From Enterovibrio norvegicus DSM 15893 (lineage in GTDB: Bacteria; Pseudomonadota; Gammaproteobacteria; Enterobacterales; Vibrionaceae), in the NCBI RefSeq assembly GCF_900115495.1, contig NZ_FOWR01000007.1, forward strand, positions 1 through 64,000: a DNA stretch of 64,000 bases, read 5' to 3'. How positions within the stretch are numbered: the stretch's first letter is position 1; every line of letters begins with the position of its first letter. The translations under genes and the position numbers were made by a program. This document shows, one piece after another, positions 47,089-56,146 of this stretch. The notes beneath the pieces are model-generated. The model was not told where the DNA came from, made no database searches, and saw only the letters and a list, made by a program, of their open reading frames with translations.

Positions 47089-48726
47089 ATGAAAACTTCA
47101 GATTTGTTTGTAAAAGCGCTCGAAAATGAAGGTGTTGAATACATCTATGGTATCCCGGGTGAAGAAAACCTCGATTTTCTCAACTCGCTGAAAGATTCCC
47201 CAATCGAACTTATCCTCACTCGGCACGAACAGGCCGCAGGTTTTATGGCTGCCACCTACGGCAGGCTAACGGGCAAGCCGGGTGTATGTTTGTCGACCCT
47301 CGGCCCCGGCGCAACGAACTTTGTCACCGCTGCAGCGTATGCGCAATTGGGCGCGATGCCCATGGTGATGCTGGGTGGCCAAAAGCCTATTCGCAAGAGT
47401 AAGCAAGGTCGATTCCAGATCGTCGATGTCGTCAATCTAATGAAACCCATCACCAAATATTCCGAACAAGTCGTGGACGGAAACAATGTGCCCGCCATGG
47501 TGCGCGAGTGTTTCCGCTTGTGTTCAGAAGAACGTCCAGGAGCAGGATATTTAGAACTGCCTGAAGACATTGCTGACGAAGATTCAGCCGCGACCATTTT
47601 TGATACCGTTCACCATCGCCGCCCCGATGCGAACATGCAAAGCCTCGAGCAAGCTGCGGATATGATCAAAAATGCCACAATGCCGCTGCTACTGATTGGT
47701 GCAGGTGCAAACCGGAAACGTTCAAGTCAAGCGCTCAAAGATTTCATCGATAAAACCGGCATCTACTTCTTTAACACGCAAATGGGCAAAGGGGTTGTGG
47801 ATGAGCGCCATGAACGCTTCATTGGTACTGCCGCGCTTTCAAGCCACGATTTCTTGCACTGCGCCATCGAAAAAGCAGACCTCATCATCAACGTGGGTCA
47901 CGATGTGATCGAGAAACCGCCTTTCTTTATGGAAAAAGGCGGCACGAAAGTCATTCATGTGAACTTCTTCGCGGCGAGAACCGATGAAGTGTATTTCCCG
48001 CAATTGAATGTCGTGGGTGATATCTGTTCTTCAGTGAACCGCCTTACGGAAAAAGTGGGCAAACTGAACCAAGACCTTAGCTTCTTCCAACGCGTAAAAG
48101 AGAATGTCGATCAGCGCACCACCAAATATTTTGAAGATCGCCGCTTCCCTATGTTGCCTCAGCGTTTGGTGAAAATTCTTCGTGACCAACTCGACGATGA
48201 AGACATTGTGACGCTGGATAACGGGGTCTACAAAATTTGGTTCGCCCGCAATTATCAGTGCTACACCAACAACACCCTGCTTCTTGATAACGCACTCGCC
48301 ACTATGGGCGCGGGTTTGCCGTCAGCAATGGCAGCAAAACAACTCAACCCAACCAAAAAAGTGGTGTCCGTTAACGGTGATGGCGGCTTCTTGATGAACT
48401 CGCAGGAACTTGAAACCGCTGTGCGCATGGGTCTGGACTTGGTGGTTATCATTTTAAATGACAGTGCCTACGGCATGATCAAGTGGAAGCAAGAAGGCAT
48501 GAACTTTGAGGATTATGGCCTCGACTTCAATAACCCCGACCTCGTCAAATATGCCAATAGCTTTGGCGCAATCGGTCATCGACCTGACAGCCATGATGAA
48601 TTTCAGTCCATCTTAAAACATGCACTGAATTCAAAAGGCGTTCACTTGATTGATCTCCCAGTCGATTACTCACTTAACCACTCCATTCTTAACGTATTGA
48701 TTAAGGAAAGTGAGGGCATTAAATAG
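47089..48726 (+). CDS. Acetolactate-synthase-like thiamine diphosphate enzyme
   Basis: The protein has 545 residues. Three ThDP-enzyme domains are visible: PYR (YGIPGEENLDFLNSL with catalytic Glu in ILTRHEQAAGFMA), a central Rossmann domain, and PP with NGDGGFLMNSQELETA and cofactor loop ILNDSAYGMIKWKQ. It is close to catabolic acetolactate synthases, without an adjacent small subunit. The gene overlaps the open frame of an aldehyde dehydrogenase, so a ThDP-enzyme/dehydrogenase pathway on an oxo acid is likely. Acetolactate synthesis is the standard annotation but is not proven by sequence. ATG 47089 has GAGAG at 8 bp; ATG 47065 in frame is an alternative. Confidence 0.78.
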   Translation: MKTSDLFVKALENEGVEYIYGIPGEENLDFLNSLKDSPIELILTRHEQAAGFMAATYGRLTGKPGVCLSTLGPGATNFVTAAAYAQLGAMPMVMLGGQKPIRKSKQGRFQIVDVVNLMKPITKYSEQVVDGNNVPAMVRECFRLCSEERPGAGYLELPEDIADEDSAATIFDTVHHRRPDANMQSLEQAADMIKNATMPLLLIGAGANRKRSSQALKDFIDKTGIYFFNTQMGKGVVDERHERFIGTAALSSHDFLHCAIEKADLIINVGHDVIEKPPFFMEKGGTKVIHVNFFAARTDEVYFPQLNVVGDICSSVNRLTEKVGKLNQDLSFFQRVKENVDQRTTKYFEDRRFPMLPQRLVKILRDQLDDEDIVTLDNGVYKIWFARNYQCYTNNTLLLDNALATMGAGLPSAMAAKQLNPTKKVVSVNGDGGFLMNSQELETAVRMGLDLVVIILNDSAYGMIKWKQEGMNFEDYGLDFNNPDLVKYANSFGAIGHRPDSHDEFQSILKHALNSKGVHLIDLPVDYSLNHSILNVLIKESEGIK

Positions 48727-48739
48727 AAAGGAAATGACC

Positions 48740-50131
48740 ATGACGGAACTGAGTGTCTATCGCCCGTTTGATAGCGGGCTGATAAAGACCATCCCAATGC
48801 AAAGCGCCAGCGATGTCGATACGGCAATCGCCAACGCTCATGCATTATTCTTGGATCGGCAGGCTTGGTTGCCTGCCCACCAGCGTATCGATATTCTAGA
48901 AAAAACCATCAGCATCATGTCTGATCAGGTTGAAGCGCTAACACTTTTAGCTGCCAAAGAAGGCGGGAAACCTTACATCGATTCAAAAGTCGAAGTACTT
49001 CGCGCCATAAACGGTGTCAAGCTTGCTATTGAACACATGGCGCAAATCAAAGGCGAGCAAATTCCGATGGGGCAAACTGCCGCATCAGTAAATCGCCTCG
49101 CCTTTACGATACGTGAACCTATTGGCGTTGTGTCTTCCATTAGCGCCTTTAACCATCCACTTAATCTGATCATTCACCAAGTCATTCCAGCCATTGCGGT
49201 TGGGTGTCCGGTGTTGATTAAACCCGCGATGACAACGCCCCTGTCGTGTCTACGCCTTGTGGAAATTTTGCACGAAGCCGGGTTACCGAAAGGTTGGTGT
49301 CAGGCGTTAGTCACGGACAACGACGCAGCCAGCCAACTGGTGTCAGACCCACGCATTAACTTCCTTTCCTTTATTGGCTCAGCCAATGTCGGATGGATGT
49401 TGCGCTCGCAGCTCGCACCAGGTACACGCTGCGCCCTAGAGCATGGTGGCGCTGCGCCCGTTATTGTCGATAACAGCGCCAATCTTGATGAGGTTGTACC
49501 TAGCCTCGCCAAAGGCGGATTCTACCATGCGGGCCAAGTGTGTGTGTCAGTACAACGCGTGTATGCGCAGCAGGGATTCTGCCGTGAATTGGCCGTGCGC
49601 ATTGCAGCAGTTGGGGATCAAATGAAGGTGGGCGATCCGCTTGACCCTTCAACAGAAGTTGGCCCCCTCATTCTGCCTCGAGAAGTCGATCGCGTCGAAG
49701 AATGGGTGAATGAAGCGGTCGCTGCGGGTGCTGAGTTGATCAGTGGCGGTAAACGGTTGTCTGACAGCTGTTACGCACCAACGGTGCTGCTTAATCCGCC
49801 TGACGATGTCCGCGTTTCACAAAACGAAATCTTTGGCCCTGTGATCTGTGTGTATTCCTATGTCGAGAAAAGCGATGCGGTAAGACGTGCAAATGCGCTC
49901 CCTTATGCATTCCAAGCATCCGTTTTCACGAATGATTTGGAAGATGCACTATCGCTTACGCAGCAATTAAATGCCACTGCTGTGATGGTCAATGACCACA
50001 CAGCGTTTCGCGTCGATTGGATGCCATTTGGTGGACGCGATGCATCAGGCATTGGCCTAGGCGGCATTCAATATTCAATGCATGAAATGACCAGAGATAA
50101 AATGCTGGTCTTCAAGAGCCCCAGTTTGTAG
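48740..50131 (+). CDS. NAD(P)-dependent aldehyde dehydrogenase
   Basis: The 463-residue ALDH-superfamily enzyme has SAFNHPLNL (catalytic Asn), LEHGGAAPVIV (general base Glu), GQVCVSVQRV (nucleophile Cys) and NEIFGPVICV. It starts at ATG 48740 with AAGGA ~8 bp upstream, 13 bp after the ThDP enzyme stop; both should be one transcript. Substrate is unknown. A product aldehyde of the ThDP enzyme is one possibility. Confidence 0.85.
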   Translation: MTELSVYRPFDSGLIKTIPMQSASDVDTAIANAHALFLDRQAWLPAHQRIDILEKTISIMSDQVEALTLLAAKEGGKPYIDSKVEVLRAINGVKLAIEHMAQIKGEQIPMGQTAASVNRLAFTIREPIGVVSSISAFNHPLNLIIHQVIPAIAVGCPVLIKPAMTTPLSCLRLVEILHEAGLPKGWCQALVTDNDAASQLVSDPRINFLSFIGSANVGWMLRSQLAPGTRCALEHGGAAPVIVDNSANLDEVVPSLAKGGFYHAGQVCVSVQRVYAQQGFCRELAVRIAAVGDQMKVGDPLDPSTEVGPLILPREVDRVEEWVNEAVAAGAELISGGKRLSDSCYAPTVLLNPPDDVRVSQNEIFGPVICVYSYVEKSDAVRRANALPYAFQASVFTNDLEDALSLTQQLNATAVMVNDHTAFRVDWMPFGGRDASGIGLGGIQYSMHEMTRDKMLVFKSPSL

Positions 50132-50142
50132 TCGAGGCTATC

Positions 50143-50174
50143 GTTCTTGCAGGATCACATGACCCTGCAAGAAC
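50143..50174. other. Inverted repeat between ALDH and sypA
   Basis: Perfect 11-bp arms GTTCTTGCAGG / CCTGCAAGAAC with a 10-nt loop, no T-tract. It lies 12 bp after the ALDH stop and ~165 bp upstream of the sigma-54 promoter. It could be a weak terminator or a protein-binding palindrome. Confidence 0.6.
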
Positions 50175-50336
50175 AAGATAACAATAAAAACGGTTTTACA
50201 AAAAACCAATGGCTACAAATTAAGGCGATAAAGATGTCAGTTCCACTTTCCCAAAATCGTTGTCAGATTGCAAAATTGCTAGCTCCCAATGCAATGCATA
50301 GCCATAAGCCTCTGATCTTATTCAATATGAAATTCT

Positions 50337-50352
50337 TGGCATAGTTTTCGCT
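50337..50352 (+). promoter_or_regulatory. Sigma-54 promoter of sypA
   Basis: TGGCATAGTTTTCGCT has -24 GG and -12 GC exactly 10 bp apart, 36 bp before the sypA ATG. It agrees with the sigma-54 control of sypA by SypG known in Vibrio fischeri. The -12 element TCGC deviates from TTGC by one base. Confidence 0.8.
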
Positions 50353-50387
50353 TAAGACATATATCTATACAGGGGAGGTAGGAAATC

Positions 50388-50714
50388 ATGCAAATTGAAC
50401 ATATTCAACAACCCGACGACACACTCACTCTCGTTATTTGTGGCGACATGGATGCACAAGGTTGCAGTGAAATCCAACCAGAGCTAGACCAACTCGTGAA
50501 CGATGAAACCCCGAAAGACATTACACTCGACCTCCACAATGTCGACTTTCTCGACAGTTCTGGTATCGGTGCCATTGTTTTCCTCTTCAAACGATTAAAA
50601 GCTAAAGGCAAAGCACTTTCGCTCATACAGGTGCATGGTCAGCCGATGGAAATTATCCAGCTGCTTCGCATCAACAGCGCGATCTCAGTTAAACCGGCTT
50701 CAACCGTTAGCTAA
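50388..50714 (+). CDS. sypA: SypA, STAS-domain regulator of Syp polysaccharide
   Basis: The 108-residue STAS protein resembles anti-sigma-factor antagonists. The switch loop FLDSSGIGAIVF has Ser57/Ser58; in V. fischeri SypA, phosphorylation of the equivalent serine by SypE blocks biofilm formation. GGGGAGGTAGG precedes ATG. It is the first gene of the syp locus and lies directly after a sigma-54 promoter. SypB follows at 79 bp. Confidence 0.88.
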   Translation: MQIEHIQQPDDTLTLVICGDMDAQGCSEIQPELDQLVNDETPKDITLDLHNVDFLDSSGIGAIVFLFKRLKAKGKALSLIQVHGQPMEIIQLLRINSAISVKPASTVS

Positions 50715-50793
50715 TTCGTTGTCCCCGTCTTCTATCTTGCCTTAAAGCAAACAGAAAATAGACGGATTTTTCAACGCAAGAAGGAGGCGAGGC

Positions 50794-51603
50794 ATGCGTA
50801 CGCTATTTTCTCTGATTCTGCCCATTGTCGTTCTTTCTGGTTGCTCGGCATTTCCTGACCATGGCCAAGGTGGCATGGCAGAACACAACTATTCATCACT
50901 AACCCCCGTGATGGCAGACGAACCTTTAGGGCCAGAACACGGCCTGCGTTTCGAATGGGAACTCACGTCACGACATCTCGACATCCTCATCTTAGAAGGT
51001 GCAGAGCTTTGCTTTCCCGCCACTGTGGTTCAAGCAAGACGCATGCAAAACCGCATTGTTCGTGAGCTTCAAGGTGGTCTAGAATTTGACGCCGCCAATG
51101 ACCTCATTATTCAACGAACAACTCTCGAACGACTCGAAAAGCAACTTGATGCCGTTCGCGGAAGTAAAGCCTGTATCCCACCGGGGTCTATTGGCTTCCA
51201 ATCTGCAGCGGAACTCGCCGCCCAGATATACGGTTTGCTTAATGCCGACAATCAGTTTTCCTTTAACTCCTCTGAAGTGAACCCAAAATACATGGGGCGT
51301 TTAGCGGAAGCCGCTACCCTACTGCGCGATGTTACCCAATACGATTTACACATTACTGGTCATGCGGATTCCGTCGGTAATGGCCCCCAAAATAAAGCCC
51401 TGTCTCTAGCGCGTGCAAATCAAGTGAAGCGTTATTTGCAGATTTTTGGTATTGCACCTTCGCGGCTGACTGTGGACGCCGTTGGCGCAACAGACCCACT
51501 CTTTGAAGGCAACCAACCCGAAGTCCGTCTCACCAACCGTCGTGTTTCCATCGAGTTGGTCGAAGCGGACGTTAAGAGAAAAATGCATGCTGGAGGTCTA
51601 TGA
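50794..51603 (+). CDS. sypB: SypB, OmpA-family lipoprotein
   Basis: The 269-residue lipoprotein precursor has the lipobox VVLSGCSAF. An N-terminal region with two Cys (LCFPA, ACIPP) precedes an OmpA-like peptidoglycan-binding domain (~150-255) with LHITGHADSVGNGPQNKALS and LTNRRVSIEL. In V. fischeri SypB is at the same position and is an envelope component of the Syp machinery. AAGGAGG precedes ATG. The stop overlaps the sypC start (ATGA-type). Confidence 0.88.
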   Translation: MRTLFSLILPIVVLSGCSAFPDHGQGGMAEHNYSSLTPVMADEPLGPEHGLRFEWELTSRHLDILILEGAELCFPATVVQARRMQNRIVRELQGGLEFDAANDLIIQRTTLERLEKQLDAVRGSKACIPPGSIGFQSAAELAAQIYGLLNADNQFSFNSSEVNPKYMGRLAEAATLLRDVTQYDLHITGHADSVGNGPQNKALSLARANQVKRYLQIFGIAPSRLTVDAVGATDPLFEGNQPEVRLTNRRVSIELVEADVKRKMHAGGL

Positions 51604-53714
51604 TGAAAAAGATCATCTTACTCCTCATCCTCGTCACACACGCATTGGGCTTTTCCCTCACTGCGAGCGCCGATGAATATCGGGCACAGATCGGCGATCA
51701 AATCGCCATCATGTTGCCGGGCGAGGTCACCCTTAACAAAGAATTCCAAATCGATCGTCAGGGACGTTTAACACTCCCCGAGGTCGGTATGGTACAAGCA
51801 CTGGGAAAGACCGAACCAGAACTGGCTGAGGCTGTAAAAGAAACCTTGTCAACTGTCTTTCGCGACCTTTCCTCTTTGCAGGTGTTTGTCAGCAAGCGCC
51901 AGCTGCTTGTGACGATCCAAGGCTATGTTGAAGATCCGGGTGAATTCACCTTAAAACAAAATGCGTCAATCCAAATGGCACTTTACGCTGCAGGCGGCCT
52001 TCGTACGGGCGCACAACTTGACCGATTTCAGTTGCGCAGAAATGGTGAAGTGCTCACTTTCGACTACAAAAAATTCCTTGATACTGGCGATGACTCTTTA
52101 CTGCCAACATTAAACTCGCTAGATACCCTTTTCATTCCAGCCTCCCCCATGATCGGGAACGTAGAGCAAAACTTCGACCCTGCGGCGTTAGCTGATTCTG
52201 GTGATGCTGCGGAAGACAGAAAAGCCATTAAAGTCTTTGGTGAAGTGATTCGTCCCGGCAGTTTCTCCGCCAAAGAAGAGAACAACCTTGTGGATTTATT
52301 GATGCGCGCGGGCGGTGTGACCCGCTATGCTTCGGTTGAACAAATCCGCGTTATCTCTTCCAACGAGCCACGCACCTTTAACCTAAAGCAGTACCTCGAC
52401 AGCGGTGATGAATCCTTGTTACCGAACATCGTTGAAGGCTCAACCATCTTCGTCCCCAAACAAGAAGAAGAAATCAAAACAGGCTCAAACACCGTCTATG
52501 TGATGGGGGAAGTTGCCAAACCCGGTGCTTATGAAGGGAAAGATGACGCTACCTTTATCGATATTCTTGCGAATGCTGGGGGCCCAACCCGTTTTGCCGA
52601 AAGCCGTCAAATTCGCGTAATCAAAGCCGATGGAACGACAGTCCCTTTTGACCTGAATCTTTTCACCGAAGGAAAGATGGTGGGTGGCCCACCAAACATT
52701 GAGCCCGGTGATGCGATATTTGTACCTGAGAAACTCGATTTGAACGAAAAGTCTTGGCTTAAAGTCCAACCTGACCGTGCGGTGCGCATTATCGGTGAAG
52801 TGCTCCGCCCTAGCCGTATAGAGTGGTCTGATGAAATGTCATTGCTGGATTTGCTCGCGCACGTTGGTGGCCCAACAAGCCGTGCTGACACCAGCCAGAT
52901 TGAAGTGGTTACCCCAGTATCAGCAAACAAATCGAAATCTTATACGTTCAACCTTGATGTATTCCTCAAAGAAGGTCGCCCAGACTCAGACCTTCCGCCA
53001 GTCAGGGCCGGCACAACCGTGCGCGTTCATGATTTACCGGATGATCCTGTCGATAACAAATCCAAATGGATCCGCCAAAGCTCAGAAAGCTCCATTTACG
53101 TGTTCGGTCAAGTGGGCGCCCCAGGACGTTACCGTTTCACCAATGAAATGCACTTTCTCGATATTCTTTCTGCTGCAGACGGCCCTACGGCGAATGCCGA
53201 CTTGCACAATATCCGTGTGACCCATTTAGACGGCAAACACGCTCGTGTCAGCAGACTTAATCTTGCTATGTTCTTTGAAACCGGTGATTCCACCTTGCTT
53301 CCTGACGTCAAAATGGGTGACACCATTTATATTCCAGAGAAAAACCGCAACTGGCTCGATAGACCAAAAGAAGAAACCATCCGTGTCCTTGGCGCAATCA
53401 ATCGACCAGGGCGCTACACCTTTGACGACCACATGACGATCCTCGATTTGCTTGCAGAAGCTGGCGGCCCAAGTGCCAACGCCTACATCGAGAAAATCAC
53501 GGTCGTGAACATGTCTTGCTGTCGTGACCAAGCCCGCACGTTTGATTTGTCAGAATTCAGCCGTACCGCGCGATTCCAAGACCTTCCAGTACTGAGAGTA
53601 GGCGACACAGTTTACGTCCCAACGAAAGAAGAAAGCACGGCGGAGAAAATTCGCCAAGGGATCACCGATATCTTCCAGATCGCAGGTATCGCAGCACTTG
53701 TAGGTATACTCTAA
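51600..53714 (+). CDS. sypC: SypC, Wza-like polysaccharide export protein with six SLBB repeats
   Basis: The 704-residue precursor has a signal peptide ending LTASA and no lipobox. A Poly_export domain (~25-110, EYRAQIGDQIAIMLPGEV) is followed by six SLBB-type repeats with the pattern GEVxxPGxxxxxxxxxLxDLLxxAGG. The C-terminus is hydrophobic. It should form the outer-membrane channel for Syp polysaccharide. Two ATGs, 51600 and 51603, follow GGAGG; the second has better spacing. sypD shares its last base with the sypC stop (TAATG). Confidence 0.9.
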   Translation: MMKKIILLLILVTHALGFSLTASADEYRAQIGDQIAIMLPGEVTLNKEFQIDRQGRLTLPEVGMVQALGKTEPELAEAVKETLSTVFRDLSSLQVFVSKRQLLVTIQGYVEDPGEFTLKQNASIQMALYAAGGLRTGAQLDRFQLRRNGEVLTFDYKKFLDTGDDSLLPTLNSLDTLFIPASPMIGNVEQNFDPAALADSGDAAEDRKAIKVFGEVIRPGSFSAKEENNLVDLLMRAGGVTRYASVEQIRVISSNEPRTFNLKQYLDSGDESLLPNIVEGSTIFVPKQEEEIKTGSNTVYVMGEVAKPGAYEGKDDATFIDILANAGGPTRFAESRQIRVIKADGTTVPFDLNLFTEGKMVGGPPNIEPGDAIFVPEKLDLNEKSWLKVQPDRAVRIIGEVLRPSRIEWSDEMSLLDLLAHVGGPTSRADTSQIEVVTPVSANKSKSYTFNLDVFLKEGRPDSDLPPVRAGTTVRVHDLPDDPVDNKSKWIRQSSESSIYVFGQVGAPGRYRFTNEMHFLDILSAADGPTANADLHNIRVTHLDGKHARVSRLNLAMFFETGDSTLLPDVKMGDTIYIPEKNRNWLDRPKEETIRVLGAINRPGRYTFDDHMTILDLLAEAGGPSANAYIEKITVVNMSCCRDQARTFDLSEFSRTARFQDLPVLRVGDTVYVPTKEESTAEKIRQGITDIFQIAGIAALVGIL

Positions 53715-54421
53715 TGAATATTCCTCCGCTCAACCTTGAAGTCGAACGCATCTATTTTCAGGTTATCCGTAACGACTATAAAACCCTTGCTTTCGCTTCG
53801 ACAGAATCAAGGGAAGGCGTCACATCTCTCGCAACAGCCATCGCTCAACGTTCTTTGCTTGCGGGAAAATCGACCTTGGTGGTCGACCTCAACCTTTATC
53901 ACCCCAGCCTTGAAAGTCAGGGGATGACAACCGTACAAAGTGAGCGAGGTTTGCTACCCAATCCCGAGTTAGTCGGCGTAGCAGGTGAACACGCTTACTT
54001 CACCGGCATCATTGCACCATCGAAACGCGAGACCATCATGGAATTACGCCGCCCAGGTTCGCTAGAAGCCTATTTGGAGGAATGGCATAAAGACTATGAC
54101 CTCGTCATTTTTGATACTTCCCCGATGTCGCGTTTGAATGCCAACAACATTCCACCAGAACGTGTTGCGGCTGCGGCCGATGGTACAATCTTTGTGGTAA
54201 TGGCAGGGCAAACAACCACCGCGATGGCAGCCGAGTCGGTTAAAAAGCTCAACGATGCAGGCGCACACATCCTAGGCAGCGTGATCAATGATAAAAACAA
54301 TCCCTCATTGAAGGTCGAAATTCTTCGCGAAATTGGTCGCCTCAAAAAACGCTTACCCAAGCTCGCAGGAAAACTCAGAAAAATGGTGTTAAGTAGCCAC
54401 CTTTTGTCTTTGGAGATTTAA
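53714..54421 (+). CDS. sypD: SypD, CpsD/BY-kinase-like ATPase with a non-canonical Walker A
   Basis: The 235-residue protein resembles the soluble tyrosine-kinase half of Wzz/Wzc systems. The expected Walker A (GEGKST) reads SREGVTSLA, with Val36 at the lysine position. Walker A' and B are STLVVDLNLYHP and YDLVIFDTSP. No Tyr-rich tail exists: the C-terminus is basic and Leu-rich. It may be a regulatory or catalytically weak member. Position after sypC and before sypE matches V. fischeri. Confidence 0.85.
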   Translation: MNIPPLNLEVERIYFQVIRNDYKTLAFASTESREGVTSLATAIAQRSLLAGKSTLVVDLNLYHPSLESQGMTTVQSERGLLPNPELVGVAGEHAYFTGIIAPSKRETIMELRRPGSLEAYLEEWHKDYDLVIFDTSPMSRLNANNIPPERVAAAADGTIFVVMAGQTTTAMAAESVKKLNDAGAHILGSVINDKNNPSLKVEILREIGRLKKRLPKLAGKLRKMVLSSHLLSLEI

Positions 54422-54424
54422 TGC

Positions 54425-55960
54425 ATGGTATCTGTCGTCCACCACGAATGCCGTCCAGCCTCACTGAAATCCGTGAGCCAAGCAAGAAAGCTGGTAGCTG
54501 ACACCTTGAGACAGCGCGGCGTGTCTGACCACCTGTCAAACAAGATACAGCTTTGTTTGTCCGAAGCCGGAGCAAATCTCGTCAACCATACCAGCCCGCA
54601 GCCCACCTTTATCTTGGTCGAGTTGAAATGCACTGATTCTGGGTGGGAATTGCATTTAAGCGATGACGGACAAAGTTGGAACCCTACTCTCGTCAATCGC
54701 GTACAAACGCTCGATACCTTTGAAGAAAAAGTGGGTGGTCGCGGTCTCGCGCTCATTCATAGCTTGACCGATGACATGGCGTACAAAGTCAGAGAGATGT
54801 TTGACACCAACACCCTATCGTTGACATGGCACATCGAGAAGAAGATATCCAAACCCAGCATTTTGATCGTGGATGATGATATCTGCCAGCGTCGCCTCTA
54901 CAGCGCTTATTTGTCCGAGAGTTACCAAGTCATCGAAGCTGAAAGCGGTGAAATGGCACTCGAAATGCTGTTGAAGCAGGATGTTGACCTCGTCATTTCC
55001 GATATTCGCATGCCTGGCATGGATGGTTTAAGCCTCAAAAGAGCCCTTCACCAACAAACCAACACCCTACTCACACCCTTTATTTTTCTCACCTATGCCG
55101 ACAATCCTGAAACGCGGGAAAGCGCACTAGGTTTAGGGATTGATGACTACATGGTGAAACCGGTCAGCAAATCTTCACTCATGCAAAGCGTGAAACGGGT
55201 GCTCAACCGCTCAGACCAAATTTATCGCCAGCTAACAGACCGCGTAAACAAACGTATCACTGACGCGTTAACCCCATCATTACCGCGCAAAGCACACGGC
55301 TGGGAAATGGCGGTCGTCAGCCGTAATACAGGCATTGGCGGCGGTGATTTAGTGTTACACCGCGATACCGACAAACACCTCATGCTCAATATGGTTGATG
55401 TGATGGGCCATGACGTTGCGGCCAAGTTTTTCTCTTATGCGTTTGGCGGTTACCTGCGCGGTTTGATGTATCACATCGACGACCAAGATGATCCTTGTGC
55501 CACGCTGTTAAGCCGCTTGTCAGACAGCGCTCTTGAGGATGGTTTATTGTCTCAGGTGATCTTAACCTGCTGCTCCGTTGCCATGTCGAACGGCGGTAGA
55601 ATTGATATCGCCTCTGCGGGGCACCCTGCGCCATTTCTCATTTCGCCCACTGGAACGAAAGAAGTCAGCGTCGGAGGTATTCTCCCGGGTGTGTTATATG
55701 GCGCGAGTTATGACACCGTGTCCATCACCCTCCATCACTCCGAACGACTTGCCCTCTATACCGACGGATTGTTTGAATCTGCGGAAGATGATGAAGCACG
55801 TAAAATACTAGAAAATAAGGTTATTAAGGCGTTGTACAACACGCTTTCACTGCCGTCAAACGAAGCGGCGGAGGAAGTGATGCGCGTGTTTGATGACATA
55901 GGAGAACAAAACAAAGACGACACAACGTTGGTGTTATTACAACGTGCTGACAACCAATAA
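54425..55960 (+). CDS. sypE: SypE, dual kinase-receiver-phosphatase of the SypA switch
   Basis: The 511-residue protein has three domains. An RsbW-like HATPase (~1-140) carries N-box LSEAGANLVNH and G-boxes LSDDGQ and GGRGLALIHS. A receiver (~147-265) has DDD, phospho-acceptor Asp193 in ISDIRMPG, and VKP. A PP2C/SpoIIE domain (~290-505) has GGGDL, DVMGHDVAA and DDTTLVLL. This is the exact architecture of V. fischeri SypE, which phosphorylates and dephosphorylates SypA. All key residues look present, so both activities are plausible. ATG 54425 has GGAG 10 bp upstream. A terminator follows. Confidence 0.92.
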   Translation: MVSVVHHECRPASLKSVSQARKLVADTLRQRGVSDHLSNKIQLCLSEAGANLVNHTSPQPTFILVELKCTDSGWELHLSDDGQSWNPTLVNRVQTLDTFEEKVGGRGLALIHSLTDDMAYKVREMFDTNTLSLTWHIEKKISKPSILIVDDDICQRRLYSAYLSESYQVIEAESGEMALEMLLKQDVDLVISDIRMPGMDGLSLKRALHQQTNTLLTPFIFLTYADNPETRESALGLGIDDYMVKPVSKSSLMQSVKRVLNRSDQIYRQLTDRVNKRITDALTPSLPRKAHGWEMAVVSRNTGIGGGDLVLHRDTDKHLMLNMVDVMGHDVAAKFFSYAFGGYLRGLMYHIDDQDDPCATLLSRLSDSALEDGLLSQVILTCCSVAMSNGGRIDIASAGHPAPFLISPTGTKEVSVGGILPGVLYGASYDTVSITLHHSERLALYTDGLFESAEDDEARKILENKVIKALYNTLSLPSNEAAEEVMRVFDDIGEQNKDDTTLVLLQRADNQ

Positions 55961-55976
55961 AAGAACGTGAAATCAC

Positions 55977-56006
55977 CATGGCACATAGGGTGCCATGTGT
56001 TTTTTA
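55977..56006 (+). terminator. Intrinsic terminator between sypE and sypF
   Basis: An 8-bp stem CATGGCAC / GTGCCATG with loop ATAGG is followed by TGTTTTTT. It would end most sypA-E transcripts before the sypF-sypG regulators. Confidence 0.8.
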
Positions 56007-56146
56007 TCACATCCCCGAAACACCTCGGATCGAGATCATAGCGTCATTCATCTTCACCGAAATATCTGTACTAAACTCAAAGTCATAAAAGCTCTCATTT
56101 ATGGTGCTTTCGTCTCATTTTTTTTACTTTGCCAGGTGGGTGTGAT

